DNA of 64,000 nucleotides from Pedobacter panaciterrae (GCF_001636695.1 NZ_LGEL01000030.1:1-64000); one strand, 5' to 3'. Shown: positions 1-8,775, counted from the first letter of the stretch. Made by a program: numbers and translations. The notes: generated by a model not told the origin, from the sequence alone.

Positions 1-19
1 AGATGTGTATAAGAGACAG
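1..19. other. Nextera/Tn5 mosaic-end adapter remnant
   Basis: The first 19 bases, AGATGTGTATAAGAGACAG, are exactly the Tn5 mosaic-end sequence used in Nextera-type libraries. Native sequence appears to begin at base 20. This is untrimmed adapter at a contig end, not biology, and it means the promoter region of the first gene is not represented. Confidence 0.95.
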
Positions 20-37
20 CCCTATTTATGTTAAGCT

Positions 38-556
38 ATGGAAAATACGTCAAAAAGTAATTGGTATATAGTATATACCTTTCCTAACCTCGAAAAAAAA
101 ATCTACAACGAACTGACTAAAAAAAAGATAAAAGCATATTTACCTCTTCAAAATGTGATCAGGCAATGGAGTGACCGCAAAAAAGAATTAAAAGTGCCAA
201 TGTTTCCAAACTATGTTTTTATTAATTCAACAGAGCGGGAACGCTTTAGCCTATTAAAGATAGGGGGAGTATTAAAGTTCATAACTTTTGAGGGTAAACC
301 AGCAATGATGTCTGAGGATGAGATTTTGAATATAATGAAATTTGAAACAATGATTTTTGAAGTAGAATCTAGTCTTGTTAGTGGTGATGAGGTGATTATT
401 ATTGATGGCCCGTTTACCGGTCTACAGGGAAAGTTATTTATAAAAAGAGGAAAAGAGCGACTTGGCGTGCATCTAAACTCGATAAACCAATCGCTCTCTA
501 TTGAAGTTTGTTCCACCAGTCTAAGAAAAATTGTGAACAGAAATAGTTATAACTAA
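38..556 (+). CDS. UpxY/NusG-type transcription antiterminator
   Basis: A 172-aa NusG paralogue. The N-terminal NGN domain (about residues 8-105) shows the family opening WYIVYTFPNLEKK, the central PLQ..RQWSDRKK stretch and the PMFPNYVFI strand. A C-terminal KOW-like domain (about 115-165) contains VIIIDGPFTGLQGKLF. In Bacteroides, UpxY proteins bind elongating RNA polymerase and prevent early termination in the long capsule operon just downstream. Here the downstream unit is three sugar/methyl-transfer genes and a contractile injection system, 131 bp away. The ATG at 38 leaves only 18 native bases upstream, so its promoter is outside the window. The family call is firm; the target operon is inferred from position. 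Confidence 0.88.
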   Translation: MENTSKSNWYIVYTFPNLEKKIYNELTKKKIKAYLPLQNVIRQWSDRKKELKVPMFPNYVFINSTERERFSLLKIGGVLKFITFEGKPAMMSEDEILNIMKFETMIFEVESSLVSGDEVIIIDGPFTGLQGKLFIKRGKERLGVHLNSINQSLSIEVCSTSLRKIVNRNSYN

Positions 557-687
557 CTATTGATCTAAGCTAATAAAGACTCTAGCTTTATACTATAGTT
601 TTTATTATAAAAAACCTATTTAAAGGGTGTTATTGTGACAAACCTTTAGCGAAGCTTTATACTCTCAATCCTATAATTTATCCCAAT
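557..687 (+). promoter_or_regulatory. leader between antiterminator gene and eCIS operon
   Basis: This 131-bp AT-rich gap separates the antiterminator gene from the long downstream operon. It holds a short hairpin candidate around 572-587 (TAAAG/CTTTA arms) followed by a T/A-rich stretch, weakly like an intrinsic terminator. For UpxY/RfaH-like systems, the 5' leader is where the factor is recruited. No known ops-like element can be recognised by eye. The regulatory role is inferred from position. Confidence 0.35.
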
Positions 688-2868
688 ATGCATCCGCTTG
701 TTTCTTGTATAATGCCAACATTTAACAGGAGATGTTTTATTCCACATGCTATTAAATATTTTCAAAGGCAGGAATACCAAAACAAAGAATTAATAATAAT
801 AGATGATGGTTCTGATTGCATACAGGATCTGATTCCAAAAACCAGTAATATAAAATACATTCGACTTGACCATCAAATTACTTTAGGTGCAAAACTCAAT
901 CTAGCTTGTTATTATGCTTTAGGGAGCATAATAGTCAATTGGGATGATGATGACTGGTATGCTGATTATAGAATAAATTATCAGGTAAAAGAGTTAAAAG
1001 AAAGCAACTCTGATATTTGTGGAATAAATAACTTACTCTATTACGATCTGTTTAAAAAAGAAGCTTTTCAATACAAATACCCTTCAAATCAACGCAAATG
1101 GTTACTTGGGAGTTCACTTTGTTATCAGCGGTCTTACTGGGAAAAGAATCACTATAAAGATATAAATGAAGGCGTCGACGGCTTATTTGTTTGGGCTGCC
1201 CCACCTGAAAAAGTAACAGCACTTACAGATTCCACGATGTCTGTCCACATGATACATGACCAAAATATCAGTCTTAAAAAAACATCAGGCGATTGGTGGT
1301 ACCCTTATCCTGTTTTGGATATACAGCAAATCATGAATTTTGATTTAAAATATTATCCTAAGCATAATCAGATCACTTCAGATAAATGGAATTTAAAGAT
1401 TGCAAGAAGGCAACTAAAAAATGTTTACGCTTGCCTGGTGCATGAAAGCTTAGACTGTGTAATTGATATGGTTCGAAACTTGCATTTTCAAGACCCTTCT
1501 TCAAGTATTATTATTTTTAACAGTAACCCTAATCTTAAATTAAGCTCTTGTTCATTTCCTTTCGAAGAATTTGGAGCCTTAGTAAATCCAACTGTTATTT
1601 CTGTAGAGCATGGTTACCTCCATAATTTCGCCCTTGAATGCATGCAATTTGCGCTCGATAATTTTTCCTTTGACATCTTCACTATTGTTGATTCTGATCA
1701 GTTAAGTTTACAGCCAGGATATTCCACTTTCATGTCGGATTTCTTTTCGAAAAAAAGCAATATCGGGCTTTTATCAAATCGACCAGAGCATATAAACATA
1801 AATAATACCGACGTTTTCACGTCTATTCAAGCGTTTAAAGAATATGATTTATGGAAACCATTACTTAAGACCTTTAAAGATGGTGAAAGCAAATTTGTTC
1901 ATTGGTCTTTTTGGCCCTCAACAGTGTTTACCTGCGATGCAGTTACGGATCTGGTAAAACTTTTTAAAACGAATACTATCCTTCAAAATATAATGAAACA
2001 TACAAAAATATGGGCAACAGAAGAGATCATATTGCCAACCATGGTGAGTTTACTTGGCTATGATATAGAACTAAACCCTTGTTGCCACGATTTTGTTAAT
2101 TATAAGAAAACCTATACAACTCAAGAACTAGATTCTGCTTTTAATGAGTCTAACGCTTTTTGGGTCCATCCAATAAACCGTAAATATGACGACACCCTTA
2201 GGAAATATACCCGCAAGCACTTAAAAAATTACATACAAAAAACCGAGGAAATCAATAAAGAGGATACACAATTATTGTTTTCACCTACGCAAGTATTAAA
2301 CGAAATTAAGCAAATCGAGGGATGGTTAAGTGAAGGTGAAGCCGAATTGTTACTTAGCTCCGCATTAAAAGCATGCACCCAATTCCCAAATGGGCATTTA
2401 GTTGAGGTGGGTAGTTACAAAGGCAAAGCAACAATTCTGCTTGGCAGGCTTGCTAAGTCAATATCTGAAAATATAAAAGTTTACTCTATTGATCCACATA
2501 ATGGAATACTAGGTTCTACAGATCAGGGGTTGCAACATTTCGAGCCATCTTTAGATCATTTTAAAAAAAATATTGAGAATGCCAATTTATCCGAAACGGT
2601 AATTTCGATAGTTGATGAATCCAGAAATGTAAAATGGAGCGTCCCGATTTCCTTGCTATTAATTGATGGCTTACATGATTATCTAAATATTTCAAATGAT
2701 TTCCGACAGTTTGCATCCTGGATAGAAATTGGTGGCTACCTGGCATTTCATGACTTTGCCGATTACTTCCCTGATGTAATGGCATTTACCAATGAACTTA
2801 TTTCAAAAAAGAAATATCAAAAAATCCAGCTAACGGATTCTCTAGTGGTGTTAAAGAAGTTGAACTAA
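688..2868 (+). CDS. GT2 glycosyltransferase fused to C-terminal SAM methyltransferase
   Basis: A 726-aa multidomain protein. Residues 1-230 are a family-2 (GT-A) glycosyltransferase: VSCIMPTFNRR at the start, IIIDDGSD at 36-43 and an acidic nucleotide-sugar/metal motif DDDDW at 86-90. Residues 240-500 form a second region with TIVDSDQ, which could be another GT-A-like fold but is not recognised. The C-terminal 155 residues are a class I methyltransferase (Methyltransf_24-like), with SAM motif VEVGSYKG at 572-579, IDPHNG and LLIDGLHDY. There is no signal peptide or membrane segment, so it is probably cytosolic. It starts the run of tightly spaced genes leading into the injection system. The substrate is unknown; modification of a particle or surface component is inference. 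Confidence 0.8.
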   Translation: MHPLVSCIMPTFNRRCFIPHAIKYFQRQEYQNKELIIIDDGSDCIQDLIPKTSNIKYIRLDHQITLGAKLNLACYYALGSIIVNWDDDDWYADYRINYQVKELKESNSDICGINNLLYYDLFKKEAFQYKYPSNQRKWLLGSSLCYQRSYWEKNHYKDINEGVDGLFVWAAPPEKVTALTDSTMSVHMIHDQNISLKKTSGDWWYPYPVLDIQQIMNFDLKYYPKHNQITSDKWNLKIARRQLKNVYACLVHESLDCVIDMVRNLHFQDPSSSIIIFNSNPNLKLSSCSFPFEEFGALVNPTVISVEHGYLHNFALECMQFALDNFSFDIFTIVDSDQLSLQPGYSTFMSDFFSKKSNIGLLSNRPEHININNTDVFTSIQAFKEYDLWKPLLKTFKDGESKFVHWSFWPSTVFTCDAVTDLVKLFKTNTILQNIMKHTKIWATEEIILPTMVSLLGYDIELNPCCHDFVNYKKTYTTQELDSAFNESNAFWVHPINRKYDDTLRKYTRKHLKNYIQKTEEINKEDTQLLFSPTQVLNEIKQIEGWLSEGEAELLLSSALKACTQFPNGHLVEVGSYKGKATILLGRLAKSISENIKVYSIDPHNGILGSTDQGLQHFEPSLDHFKKNIENANLSETVISIVDESRNVKWSVPISLLLIDGLHDYLNISNDFRQFASWIEIGGYLAFHDFADYFPDVMAFTNELISKKKYQKIQLTDSLVVLKKLN

Positions 2869-2883
2869 AGCATTACAGTAAAA

Positions 2884-3633
2884 ATGGCTAATCCTAAAAA
2901 CAAAAGCTTACCAGTATGGCTCTATTGGGAGGGTGAACTTCCAGAATGGATTCGAGCGTGCCAGAAAACAGTATTTAACCATGTAGATAATGTACAGTTA
3001 CTAAACCCTGAAAGCTTCGCTGAATTGCGAGATTCCGAACTGGACATCCAACTTAATGATTTATATGTGGCTCATCGGGCAGATTTTATAAGAGCATTTT
3101 TACTTAAAAAATTTGGCGGTTTATGGGTTGATTCTGATTGTGTTGTCTTAAAATCGCTGCAACCCTTAATGAATATTTTGAATATGTACGAGTTTGTAGG
3201 TTATCGGGAACGATCTGGCGATGTTACAAATAATTTCATGGGAGCTTCATTAAAAAGCACTATTGCTGCTGGTTATTACGATAGAGTTTGCCAAATACTG
3301 AGATCCGGACAATCAATAGAATGGTTAACAATTGGCTCTCAAGCTTTAACGGCAACCCTGAATGAAGGCAAAACCTCATGGTATGAATTAAAGGTTGACC
3401 AGATTCAGCCTATTTGCTGGAGCAATCCATCAGCTTTTTTTCAAAAAGCTAATGATGAGGTACACCAGCAAATGCTCAATCCAAATTCCTATTGCTACAT
3501 GGTTTCTTCTAATATGGTTAGGAGATATCTAGAAGAAAATCAATACAAAAATATACTTGACAACGATACTTTTTTCAGCTACTTGTTACGAACTTCAGAA
3601 ACCAATAAAATGACAAAATCCACTTTTGCCTAA
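2884..3633 (+). CDS. GT32-like glycosyltransferase (DXD sugar-binding)
   Basis: A 249-aa protein of the Gly_transf_sug / capsular polysaccharide synthesis type. WLYWEGELPEWIRAC near the N-terminus is the usual opening of this family. The core HRADFIRAFLLKKFGG is followed by WVDSD, with the DXD metal/nucleotide-sugar motif at residues 83-85. No transmembrane segment is evident, so it is probably a cytosolic enzyme acting on an acceptor carried by another protein or lipid. It begins 15 nt after the fused GT/methyltransferase and ends 7 nt before the FkbM gene, so the three are probably co-translated as a modification cassette. Donor and acceptor cannot be read from the sequence. Confidence 0.82.
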   Translation: MANPKNKSLPVWLYWEGELPEWIRACQKTVFNHVDNVQLLNPESFAELRDSELDIQLNDLYVAHRADFIRAFLLKKFGGLWVDSDCVVLKSLQPLMNILNMYEFVGYRERSGDVTNNFMGASLKSTIAAGYYDRVCQILRSGQSIEWLTIGSQALTATLNEGKTSWYELKVDQIQPICWSNPSAFFQKANDEVHQQMLNPNSYCYMVSSNMVRRYLEENQYKNILDNDTFFSYLLRTSETNKMTKSTFA

Positions 3634-3640
3634 CAGATAA

Positions 3641-4291
3641 ATGATGAATGATCTTTTGAATATTGTTTACAGAAAAGATACTGATGATGATCGATGGGTG
3701 ATTCCGGAAGTTATTAATCAAGACATGTACTGCATTAAAAGTCGATTTGCAGATATTGAACCATTAACTCAAAGTTACGTGATTGATTGTGGTGCGCATA
3801 TTGGGGCGTTTTCGGTAATGTGCGCCAGACATTTAAAAAATGTAGATGTTATTTCATTTGAACCAAACCCCGACAGCTTCTGGTACTTAAATGAAAACGC
3901 TAAAAGATTTGGGAAAATCAAACCATTGAACAAAGCTGTTTCAGTAACCGACGGAACGTTAAATCTTTATTCACCAGATCAAAGTGACTGGAGTGGTCGG
4001 TGGACATCAATACCGAATTCAAATGAATTTCTATCTGTTGAATCTGTCGGCCTATTTTCTTTTATCAACGAACTCGACAGAGATATTTTTATACTTAAGC
4101 TCGATATTGAGGGGTACGAAGAATTTCTAATTGAGGCATCAAAAGAAGAAGACTTGAAAAAGATACAAACAATTATTATTGAAACACATACAGATAATTT
4201 TAATCATCAAAAATTAATGGACTACGGTTATAGCTTACTATTTAATCCGTATATTTCTGCAGCCAGGCAATTTGTATATTCAAAGAATTGA
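3641..4291 (+). CDS. FkbM-family methyltransferase
   Basis: A 216-aa SAM-dependent methyltransferase. The SAM-binding motif VIDCGAHIG lies at residues 47-55, followed by the acidic-loop ISFEPNPDSF, typical of FkbM proteins, and by LKLDIEGYEEFLIEA, the family's D-x-E-G signature. FkbM enzymes commonly O-methylate sugars or hydroxyl groups in polysaccharides and natural products. Together with the two upstream glycosyltransferases it suggests synthesis of a methylated glycan. The gene lies 21 nt upstream of the first recognisable injection-system gene and on the same strand, so it is probably in the same transcript. A start two codons from an alternative ATG (MM) makes no functional difference. 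Confidence 0.85.
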   Translation: MMNDLLNIVYRKDTDDDRWVIPEVINQDMYCIKSRFADIEPLTQSYVIDCGAHIGAFSVMCARHLKNVDVISFEPNPDSFWYLNENAKRFGKIKPLNKAVSVTDGTLNLYSPDQSDWSGRWTSIPNSNEFLSVESVGLFSFINELDRDIFILKLDIEGYEEFLIEASKEEDLKKIQTIIIETHTDNFNHQKLMDYGYSLLFNPYISAARQFVYSKN

Positions 4292-4312
4292 GATTACATT
4301 TTATTTAAAGAC

Positions 4313-4924
4313 ATGTTACGTACTGCACTTGAATTTTTATCAGACGAGCTTAATGCTTATCTTAAACGCAAGGATGCCACGAACTTCGGAAATGAAGATA
4401 TTGTTATAATCTCATCCCTGATGAATCCTGATGGCACATTTGCTGTCGTATCTGACGGAAGTGAGGTATCTAAGATAATTCTAACGATGATAAACCTCGA
4501 AGAAGATCGCATTTCTGATGCCCAGTACAACTATCGGAAAACAGATGATAAAATTCAAATTATTAATCCTCCAATTAACTTAAATGTATTTGTTATTTTC
4601 TCTGTCTTTGCCAATAACTATTCTACCGCACTAAGGCTTCTTTCTTATGTGATTTCATTTTTTCAAGGCAGCCAGGTTTTTGATAGCGATAAGTATCCTA
4701 ATATTAATGCAAAGGTTGATAATGACAAACCCTGGCAAAAGGTGGGACGCTTACTAGTTAATTTACATCCTATCACTTTCGAACAGCAAAATAACCTCTG
4801 GGCAGCTCTTGGTGCTAAGTATATGCCTAATGTAATTTACAAAATCCGAACCATGAGCTTCATTGATCTTGAACCTAAAATGGAAGCACCACCAATTACA
4901 GAAATTACCATTAGCGATAATTAA
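4313..4924 (+). CDS. eCIS cap/terminator protein, Pvc16/Afp16-like (DUF4255)
   Basis: A 203-aa protein beginning MLRTALEFLSDELNAYLKRK, the characteristic start of DUF4255/Pvc16_N proteins. In Afp and PVC particles the homologue (Afp16/Pvc16) sits at the distal end of the tube and sheath, terminating and stabilising assembly. The length agrees with the core domain. In Afp and PVC clusters the gene is near the 3' end of the structural genes; here it is the first structural gene, directly ahead of an unknown protein and the sheath. That order fits a Bacteroidota-type layout rather than the Serratia/Photorhabdus one. Role is by family, not tested. Confidence 0.82.
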   Translation: MLRTALEFLSDELNAYLKRKDATNFGNEDIVIISSLMNPDGTFAVVSDGSEVSKIILTMINLEEDRISDAQYNYRKTDDKIQIINPPINLNVFVIFSVFANNYSTALRLLSYVISFFQGSQVFDSDKYPNINAKVDNDKPWQKVGRLLVNLHPITFEQQNNLWAALGAKYMPNVIYKIRTMSFIDLEPKMEAPPITEITISDN

Positions 4925-4947
4925 GTTAGCCTCCAATCTTTTTAGTA

Positions 4948-5988
4948 ATGATAAAAATCAAATATAAAGCGCTTTTTTCAGTGGAATTCACACATACCTT
5001 TTACAGTTCGGGTAAATGTCCTGATATAGCTCTGCAGCCATCTGAAGACTGCGCTCTTCTAATGAAATCACTAGGTCTATATTTTTCACGTGGCTCGTTT
5101 GGAGGAAAGCTATATGCAAAGGTAAACAGTATGGATGTTATCAAAAATCCCTTACCGGAGGGCACAAAGTTTACTTTTTTGCTTAAGTTAAAAAATAGTC
5201 TCTTCGAAAACATTACCGACCTAAATACCATCAAACCAGCTGGGGCCCATTATTACTTCAATAACCTGGGCTCAAATCTATCAGCAAGTGAGCCACTACT
5301 GGTTGTCAACAAAACCAGTAAAATTGTTTCTGAATCTGATTTAATTCCATTTGCAAGCAACACTTTTTCTTTTGCACAAAGTAGTAATCTTGCAACTCAA
5401 ACGGGAAAACTAGAATTTATAGATAGCGGAGAAAGTTTACAACAGTTATTAAATAACTCCAATAATTTATATAATTTTTCTTTTGATCTTAATAAATCAA
5501 ATGGAGGGAGGGCGCGCTTTTTAATTGATGGAAGTGAACAGGCCTCATTTTATTCAATTAGTCCCCGTGAAATTTCGGATGTATTTGGAGTAATTGAAAT
5601 TTTTTATAAAAGCGATTTAAATTCAGCGTATCAGTTTCAAAACAATGATCATTCAATCAACACAAAAAATTATAAAATTCCATTTACAAATCGCTCAACA
5701 AAATGGCGGTATATCATTACCAAACAATTTAACTCATCCATAACCACTGTTAATGTGGCTAAGACTAATGGTTCCCCTATAGGCTTTACACTGCACGGAA
5801 GCTCAACGCCAGGGAAATTCATTTTTACTTCCAACAATGTACTACCACTCAAAGAAGAACCAATTACAGGGATTAAATTGACAGATGGAACTAATAAGGT
5901 AATCATAGCTAATTTACCAAATCCTCCTTTAAATCTCATACGAACAGAAGGTTCTGATACTTTCTCAGATATTTTAATCACAATCTAA
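4948..5988 (+). CDS. unknown eCIS-associated protein between cap and sheath genes
   Basis: A 346-aa soluble protein with no recognised motif. It opens MIKIKYKALFSVEFTHTFYSSGKCPDIALQPSED and appears rich in beta-strand and Asn/Ser, with two Cys near the N-terminus. No signal peptide or transmembrane segment is visible. It sits 23 nt after the Pvc16-like cap gene and 16 nt before the sheath gene, so co-expression with structural components is nearly certain. A cap adaptor, as described in the Algoriphagus AlgoCIS particle, is one reasonable idea for this slot, but that rests on position only. A collar or sheath-binding protein is another possibility. Confidence 0.6.
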   Translation: MIKIKYKALFSVEFTHTFYSSGKCPDIALQPSEDCALLMKSLGLYFSRGSFGGKLYAKVNSMDVIKNPLPEGTKFTFLLKLKNSLFENITDLNTIKPAGAHYYFNNLGSNLSASEPLLVVNKTSKIVSESDLIPFASNTFSFAQSSNLATQTGKLEFIDSGESLQQLLNNSNNLYNFSFDLNKSNGGRARFLIDGSEQASFYSISPREISDVFGVIEIFYKSDLNSAYQFQNNDHSINTKNYKIPFTNRSTKWRYIITKQFNSSITTVNVAKTNGSPIGFTLHGSSTPGKFIFTSNNVLPLKEEPITGIKLTDGTNKVIIANLPNPPLNLIRTEGSDTFSDILITI

Positions 5989-6004
5989 TTAAAAACCTAC
6001 CAAC

Positions 6005-7576
6005 ATGGCAGATGTATTTAAAACCCCCGGGGTCTATATACGTGAGATCCCAACGTTTCCACCTTCTGTAGCTGAAGTGGAAACCGCTATTCCTGCATTC
6101 ATCGGTTATACTGAGAAAGCAACTTTTAATGGTAAAGATCTTACGCTCTTACCACAGCGAATTGGTTCATTGTTAGAATATGAGCAATTGTTTGGACTGG
6201 CACAAAAGGAAACAGCATTTACGGTAACCATTACAGACACGACTAATAGCGATTCCTCAGTCTCCAGGACAATCTTAATCGATAAGACACCTGAAACAAG
6301 TTCAAGGTTTAGGTTATACTATGGACTGCAGATGTATTTCGCAAATGGAGGAGGGCCCTGTTATGTAGTTTCGGTCGGCTCTTATCCTTCTTCAACACCT
6401 TCAGATACTGACATTGTACAACAAAAACTTCAGGATGGTTTGGACACTATAGCAAAAGTCGATGAACCTACATTATTGCTTTTTCCTGATGGACCTTCTT
6501 TAGATTCATCTAGCTATTATTCACTGATTAACCAGGCTCTAAATCAATGTTTTCTGCTTCAAGATAGATTTACCATAATTGATGTAAAACAGGTAAACGG
6601 CACTATTAATGATATTAACAGTTCGGCAGATGATTTTAGAAATACAGCCAGTCTGGGTAGTAATCTGGATTTGATAAAATATGGAGCTGCTTATTTCCCT
6701 TATCTGGAAACTATACTGAATTATCGATTTGACGACCAGGATGTAAACATAATTTATAAAACTGTTAAATTAGGAGTAGAAACAATCGAAACTAACGAAA
6801 TTGACAATGATCCCGGAAATATTAATCTGGCAACTATTCAAAATCCGCCACCTACTTTAAAAGAATCATTAAAAACAGGGCTTAATCTTCAAAAACCTCC
6901 CGCAACAGTACCAACATCTCCTGTTACCGCACCAGCAGTCACAGGTAATACCGAGCTATATAATCTGATAAAGCTCCAGCTGCAAAATATAACCATTGTT
7001 ATGCCACCTTCATCAGCAGTTGCTGGTATTTATGCTGCTGTTGACAGCTCAAGAGGTGTCTGGAAAGCGCCAGCCAATGTTTCATTATCTTACGTAAATG
7101 CAGCATCATTAAAGATTTCTAATCAGGATCAAATGTCTCTGAATGTAGATCCAACTTCAGGTAAGTCAATAAATGCGATAAGATATTTTACAGGTAAAGG
7201 CGTAATGATATGGGGGGCCAGAACCTTAGCGGGAAACGACAATGAATGGCGTTATGTTCCTGTACGTCGGTTTTTTATTTTTGCTGAAGAATCCATTAAA
7301 AAAGGAACTGAATGGGTTGTTTTTGAACCAAACGATGCGAACACATGGGTTAGGGTGAGGGCCATGATAGAAAACTTCCTCATTAAGCAATGGAGGGCAG
7401 GTGCTCTTGCAGGTGCTAAACCAGAACATGCGTTCTTTGTTAGGGTTGGCCTTGGTGTAACCATGACAGCACTTGACATATTAGAAGGCAGAATGAATAT
7501 CGAAATTGGTATGGCCGTAGTACGTCCGGCTGAGTTTATCATACTAAAGTTCTCTCATAAACTTCAGGAATCTTAA
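6005..7576 (+). CDS. contractile tail sheath protein (Afp2/3/4-like)
   Basis: A 523-aa phage-tail-sheath-family protein. The N-terminus MADVFKTPGVYIREIPTFPPSVAEVETAIPAFIGYTEKA is diagnostic: the TPGVY.EE-like handshake strand plus the AFIGYTE motif. The C-terminal domain (about 370-523) has the conserved VRVGLGVTMTALDILEGRMNIEIGMAVVRPAEFIILKF block. The sheath surrounds the tube and contracts to drive it into a target. Afp carries three sheath paralogues, while only one is visible here, so this system probably uses a single sheath type along its length. The middle region (190-350) is low in conservation and includes a Pro/Thr-rich stretch near 300-310. Confidence 0.95.
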   Translation: MADVFKTPGVYIREIPTFPPSVAEVETAIPAFIGYTEKATFNGKDLTLLPQRIGSLLEYEQLFGLAQKETAFTVTITDTTNSDSSVSRTILIDKTPETSSRFRLYYGLQMYFANGGGPCYVVSVGSYPSSTPSDTDIVQQKLQDGLDTIAKVDEPTLLLFPDGPSLDSSSYYSLINQALNQCFLLQDRFTIIDVKQVNGTINDINSSADDFRNTASLGSNLDLIKYGAAYFPYLETILNYRFDDQDVNIIYKTVKLGVETIETNEIDNDPGNINLATIQNPPPTLKESLKTGLNLQKPPATVPTSPVTAPAVTGNTELYNLIKLQLQNITIVMPPSSAVAGIYAAVDSSRGVWKAPANVSLSYVNAASLKISNQDQMSLNVDPTSGKSINAIRYFTGKGVMIWGARTLAGNDNEWRYVPVRRFFIFAEESIKKGTEWVVFEPNDANTWVRVRAMIENFLIKQWRAGALAGAKPEHAFFVRVGLGVTMTALDILEGRMNIEIGMAVVRPAEFIILKFSHKLQES

Positions 7577-7613
7577 TTAATCAGCTTTAAAAGCTCATCT
7601 AAAACATAATAAA

Positions 7614-8048
7614 ATGGCAACTTATCCACTACCAAAGTTTCATTTCCAGGTTGACTGGGGTGGAACCAAAATTGGCTTTACGGAAGTAAGCGGATTAAAT
7701 ATCGAAAATAAACTGATTGAATATCGAGATGGGGCATCACCCGAGTTCAGTAAAATTAAAATGCCTGGCATGAGGGAGTTTAGCAACATCACACTAAAAA
7801 GAGGAGTATTTGCTGCTGATAACGAATTCTACCAATGGCTAAATACGATAAGCCTTAATACTGTTGAAAGACGTGATGTAGTTATAAAACTACTTAATGA
7901 AAATCATGAACCTGTAGTTACATGGAAAATTAAAAATGCTTTTCCAATTAAAATACAAAGTACAGATTTAAAAGCGGATGGAAGTGAAGTTGCCATAGAA
8001 CAACTTGACTTAGCTCATGAAGGACTGACTATACAAAACGGTGACTAA
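7614..8048 (+). CDS. inner tube protein 1 (gp19-like, Afp1-like)
   Basis: A 144-aa T4 gp19/Hcp-fold tube protein. Features are YPLPKFHFQVDWGGTKIGFTEVSGLNIE at the start, then MPGMREFSNITLKRGVF and a C-terminal TWKIKNAFPIKIQSTDLKADGSEVAIEQLDLAHEGL block, all standard in the phage_T4_gp19 family. It polymerises into the rigid inner tube that carries cargo through the contracting sheath. The length matches the family. The gene lies 37 nt after the sheath gene, the largest gap from base 688 to the end of the block, and 11 nt before a second tube paralogue. This copy is the likely main tube subunit by analogy with Afp1. Confidence 0.95.
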   Translation: MATYPLPKFHFQVDWGGTKIGFTEVSGLNIENKLIEYRDGASPEFSKIKMPGMREFSNITLKRGVFAADNEFYQWLNTISLNTVERRDVVIKLLNENHEPVVTWKIKNAFPIKIQSTDLKADGSEVAIEQLDLAHEGLTIQNGD

Positions 8049-8059
8049 CAAAGAAGATC

Positions 8060-8605
8060 ATGAGCTTAATCAGTGGTATCATTGACGGATTAATCTATCC
8101 ACCTGTTGGCTTTCATTTTCTTGTTGTATTTGAAATGTTCCCGCAAACGCCTCAGGATGTGCGTTTCCAAAGTGTAAGCGGACTAAGTGCAACTATTACA
8201 ACAGAAACTGTAGCCGAAGGCGGAGAGAACAGGTTTAAACACCAGTTTCCAGGCGTCCCCCAGTATAACAAGCTTGTATTGAAACGCGGATTGTTTTTAG
8301 GATCTTTTGTAAGTCACTGGTGTCGGGATAGCATTGAAAATTTTAATTTTCAACCCAAAAACATTCTTGTGAGTTTATTGAACGACAGTCACATTCCTCT
8401 AAATGTATGGCATGTATTTAATGCCTACCCAACTAAAATTGATATCTCAGAATTCAACGCAGAACAAAATACAGTAGTAGTTGAAACATTAGAATTAACC
8501 TATCAGTATTTTAAACCAATGGGACTTGACGACTTAGTAATGGGGGCTATAGGTGCTGTAGGTGGTGCGATAAGTGGAGGTATTTCTGGATCTGTAAGTT
8601 TCTAA
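8060..8605 (+). CDS. inner tube protein 2 / tube initiator (gp19-like, Afp5-like)
   Basis: A 181-aa second member of the gp19 tube family: PPVGFHFLVVFEM, FQSVSGLSATITTETVAEGGENRFKHQFP, LVLKRGLFLGS and VWHVFNAYPTKIDISEFNAEQNTVVVETLELTYQYF. It is longer than the first tube protein because of a Gly-rich C-terminal tail (about 165-181, GAIGAVGGAISGGISGS). In Afp the corresponding Afp5 is the tube-initiating ring next to the baseplate, and the gene order here (tube 1, tube 2, LysM adaptor, spike) agrees with that. It is adjacent (3 nt) to the small DUF5908-like gene. Confidence 0.9.
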   Translation: MSLISGIIDGLIYPPVGFHFLVVFEMFPQTPQDVRFQSVSGLSATITTETVAEGGENRFKHQFPGVPQYNKLVLKRGLFLGSFVSHWCRDSIENFNFQPKNILVSLLNDSHIPLNVWHVFNAYPTKIDISEFNAEQNTVVVETLELTYQYFKPMGLDDLVMGAIGAVGGAISGGISGSVSF

Positions 8606-8608
8606 ACC

Positions 8609-8773
8609 ATGCCGATTATAATAAACGAAATTGAAATTTCTGTATCTGTTTCTGACGATGCTTCTTCTTCAGGCGGCTCTCCACAGAGCAACAATATTCC
8701 TTCAAAAGAAGAGATCATTAAAGAATGTGTAGAACAGGTTATGGAAATTCTTAAACAAAAAAATGAACGTTGA
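8609..8773 (+). CDS. small eCIS protein, DUF5908-like (54 aa)
   Basis: An ATG at 8609 opens a 54-codon frame ending in TGA at 8771-8773. The product begins MPIIINEIEISVSVSD, has a short Ser/Gly linker, and ends in a charged helix (KEEIIKECVEQVMEILKQK). The MPI-x-I-x-E-[IL] start plus C-terminal helix is how DUF5908 proteins look in Bacteroidota eCIS clusters. It lies exactly in the tube/adaptor junction, 3 nt after tube 2 and 2 nt before the LysM gene, so it fills what would otherwise be a gap of about 170 bp. Its function is unknown; a small baseplate or tube-assembly factor is plausible. Confidence 0.8.
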   Translation: MPIIINEIEISVSVSDDASSSGGSPQSNNIPSKEEIIKECVEQVMEILKQKNER

Positions 8774-8775
8774 CG

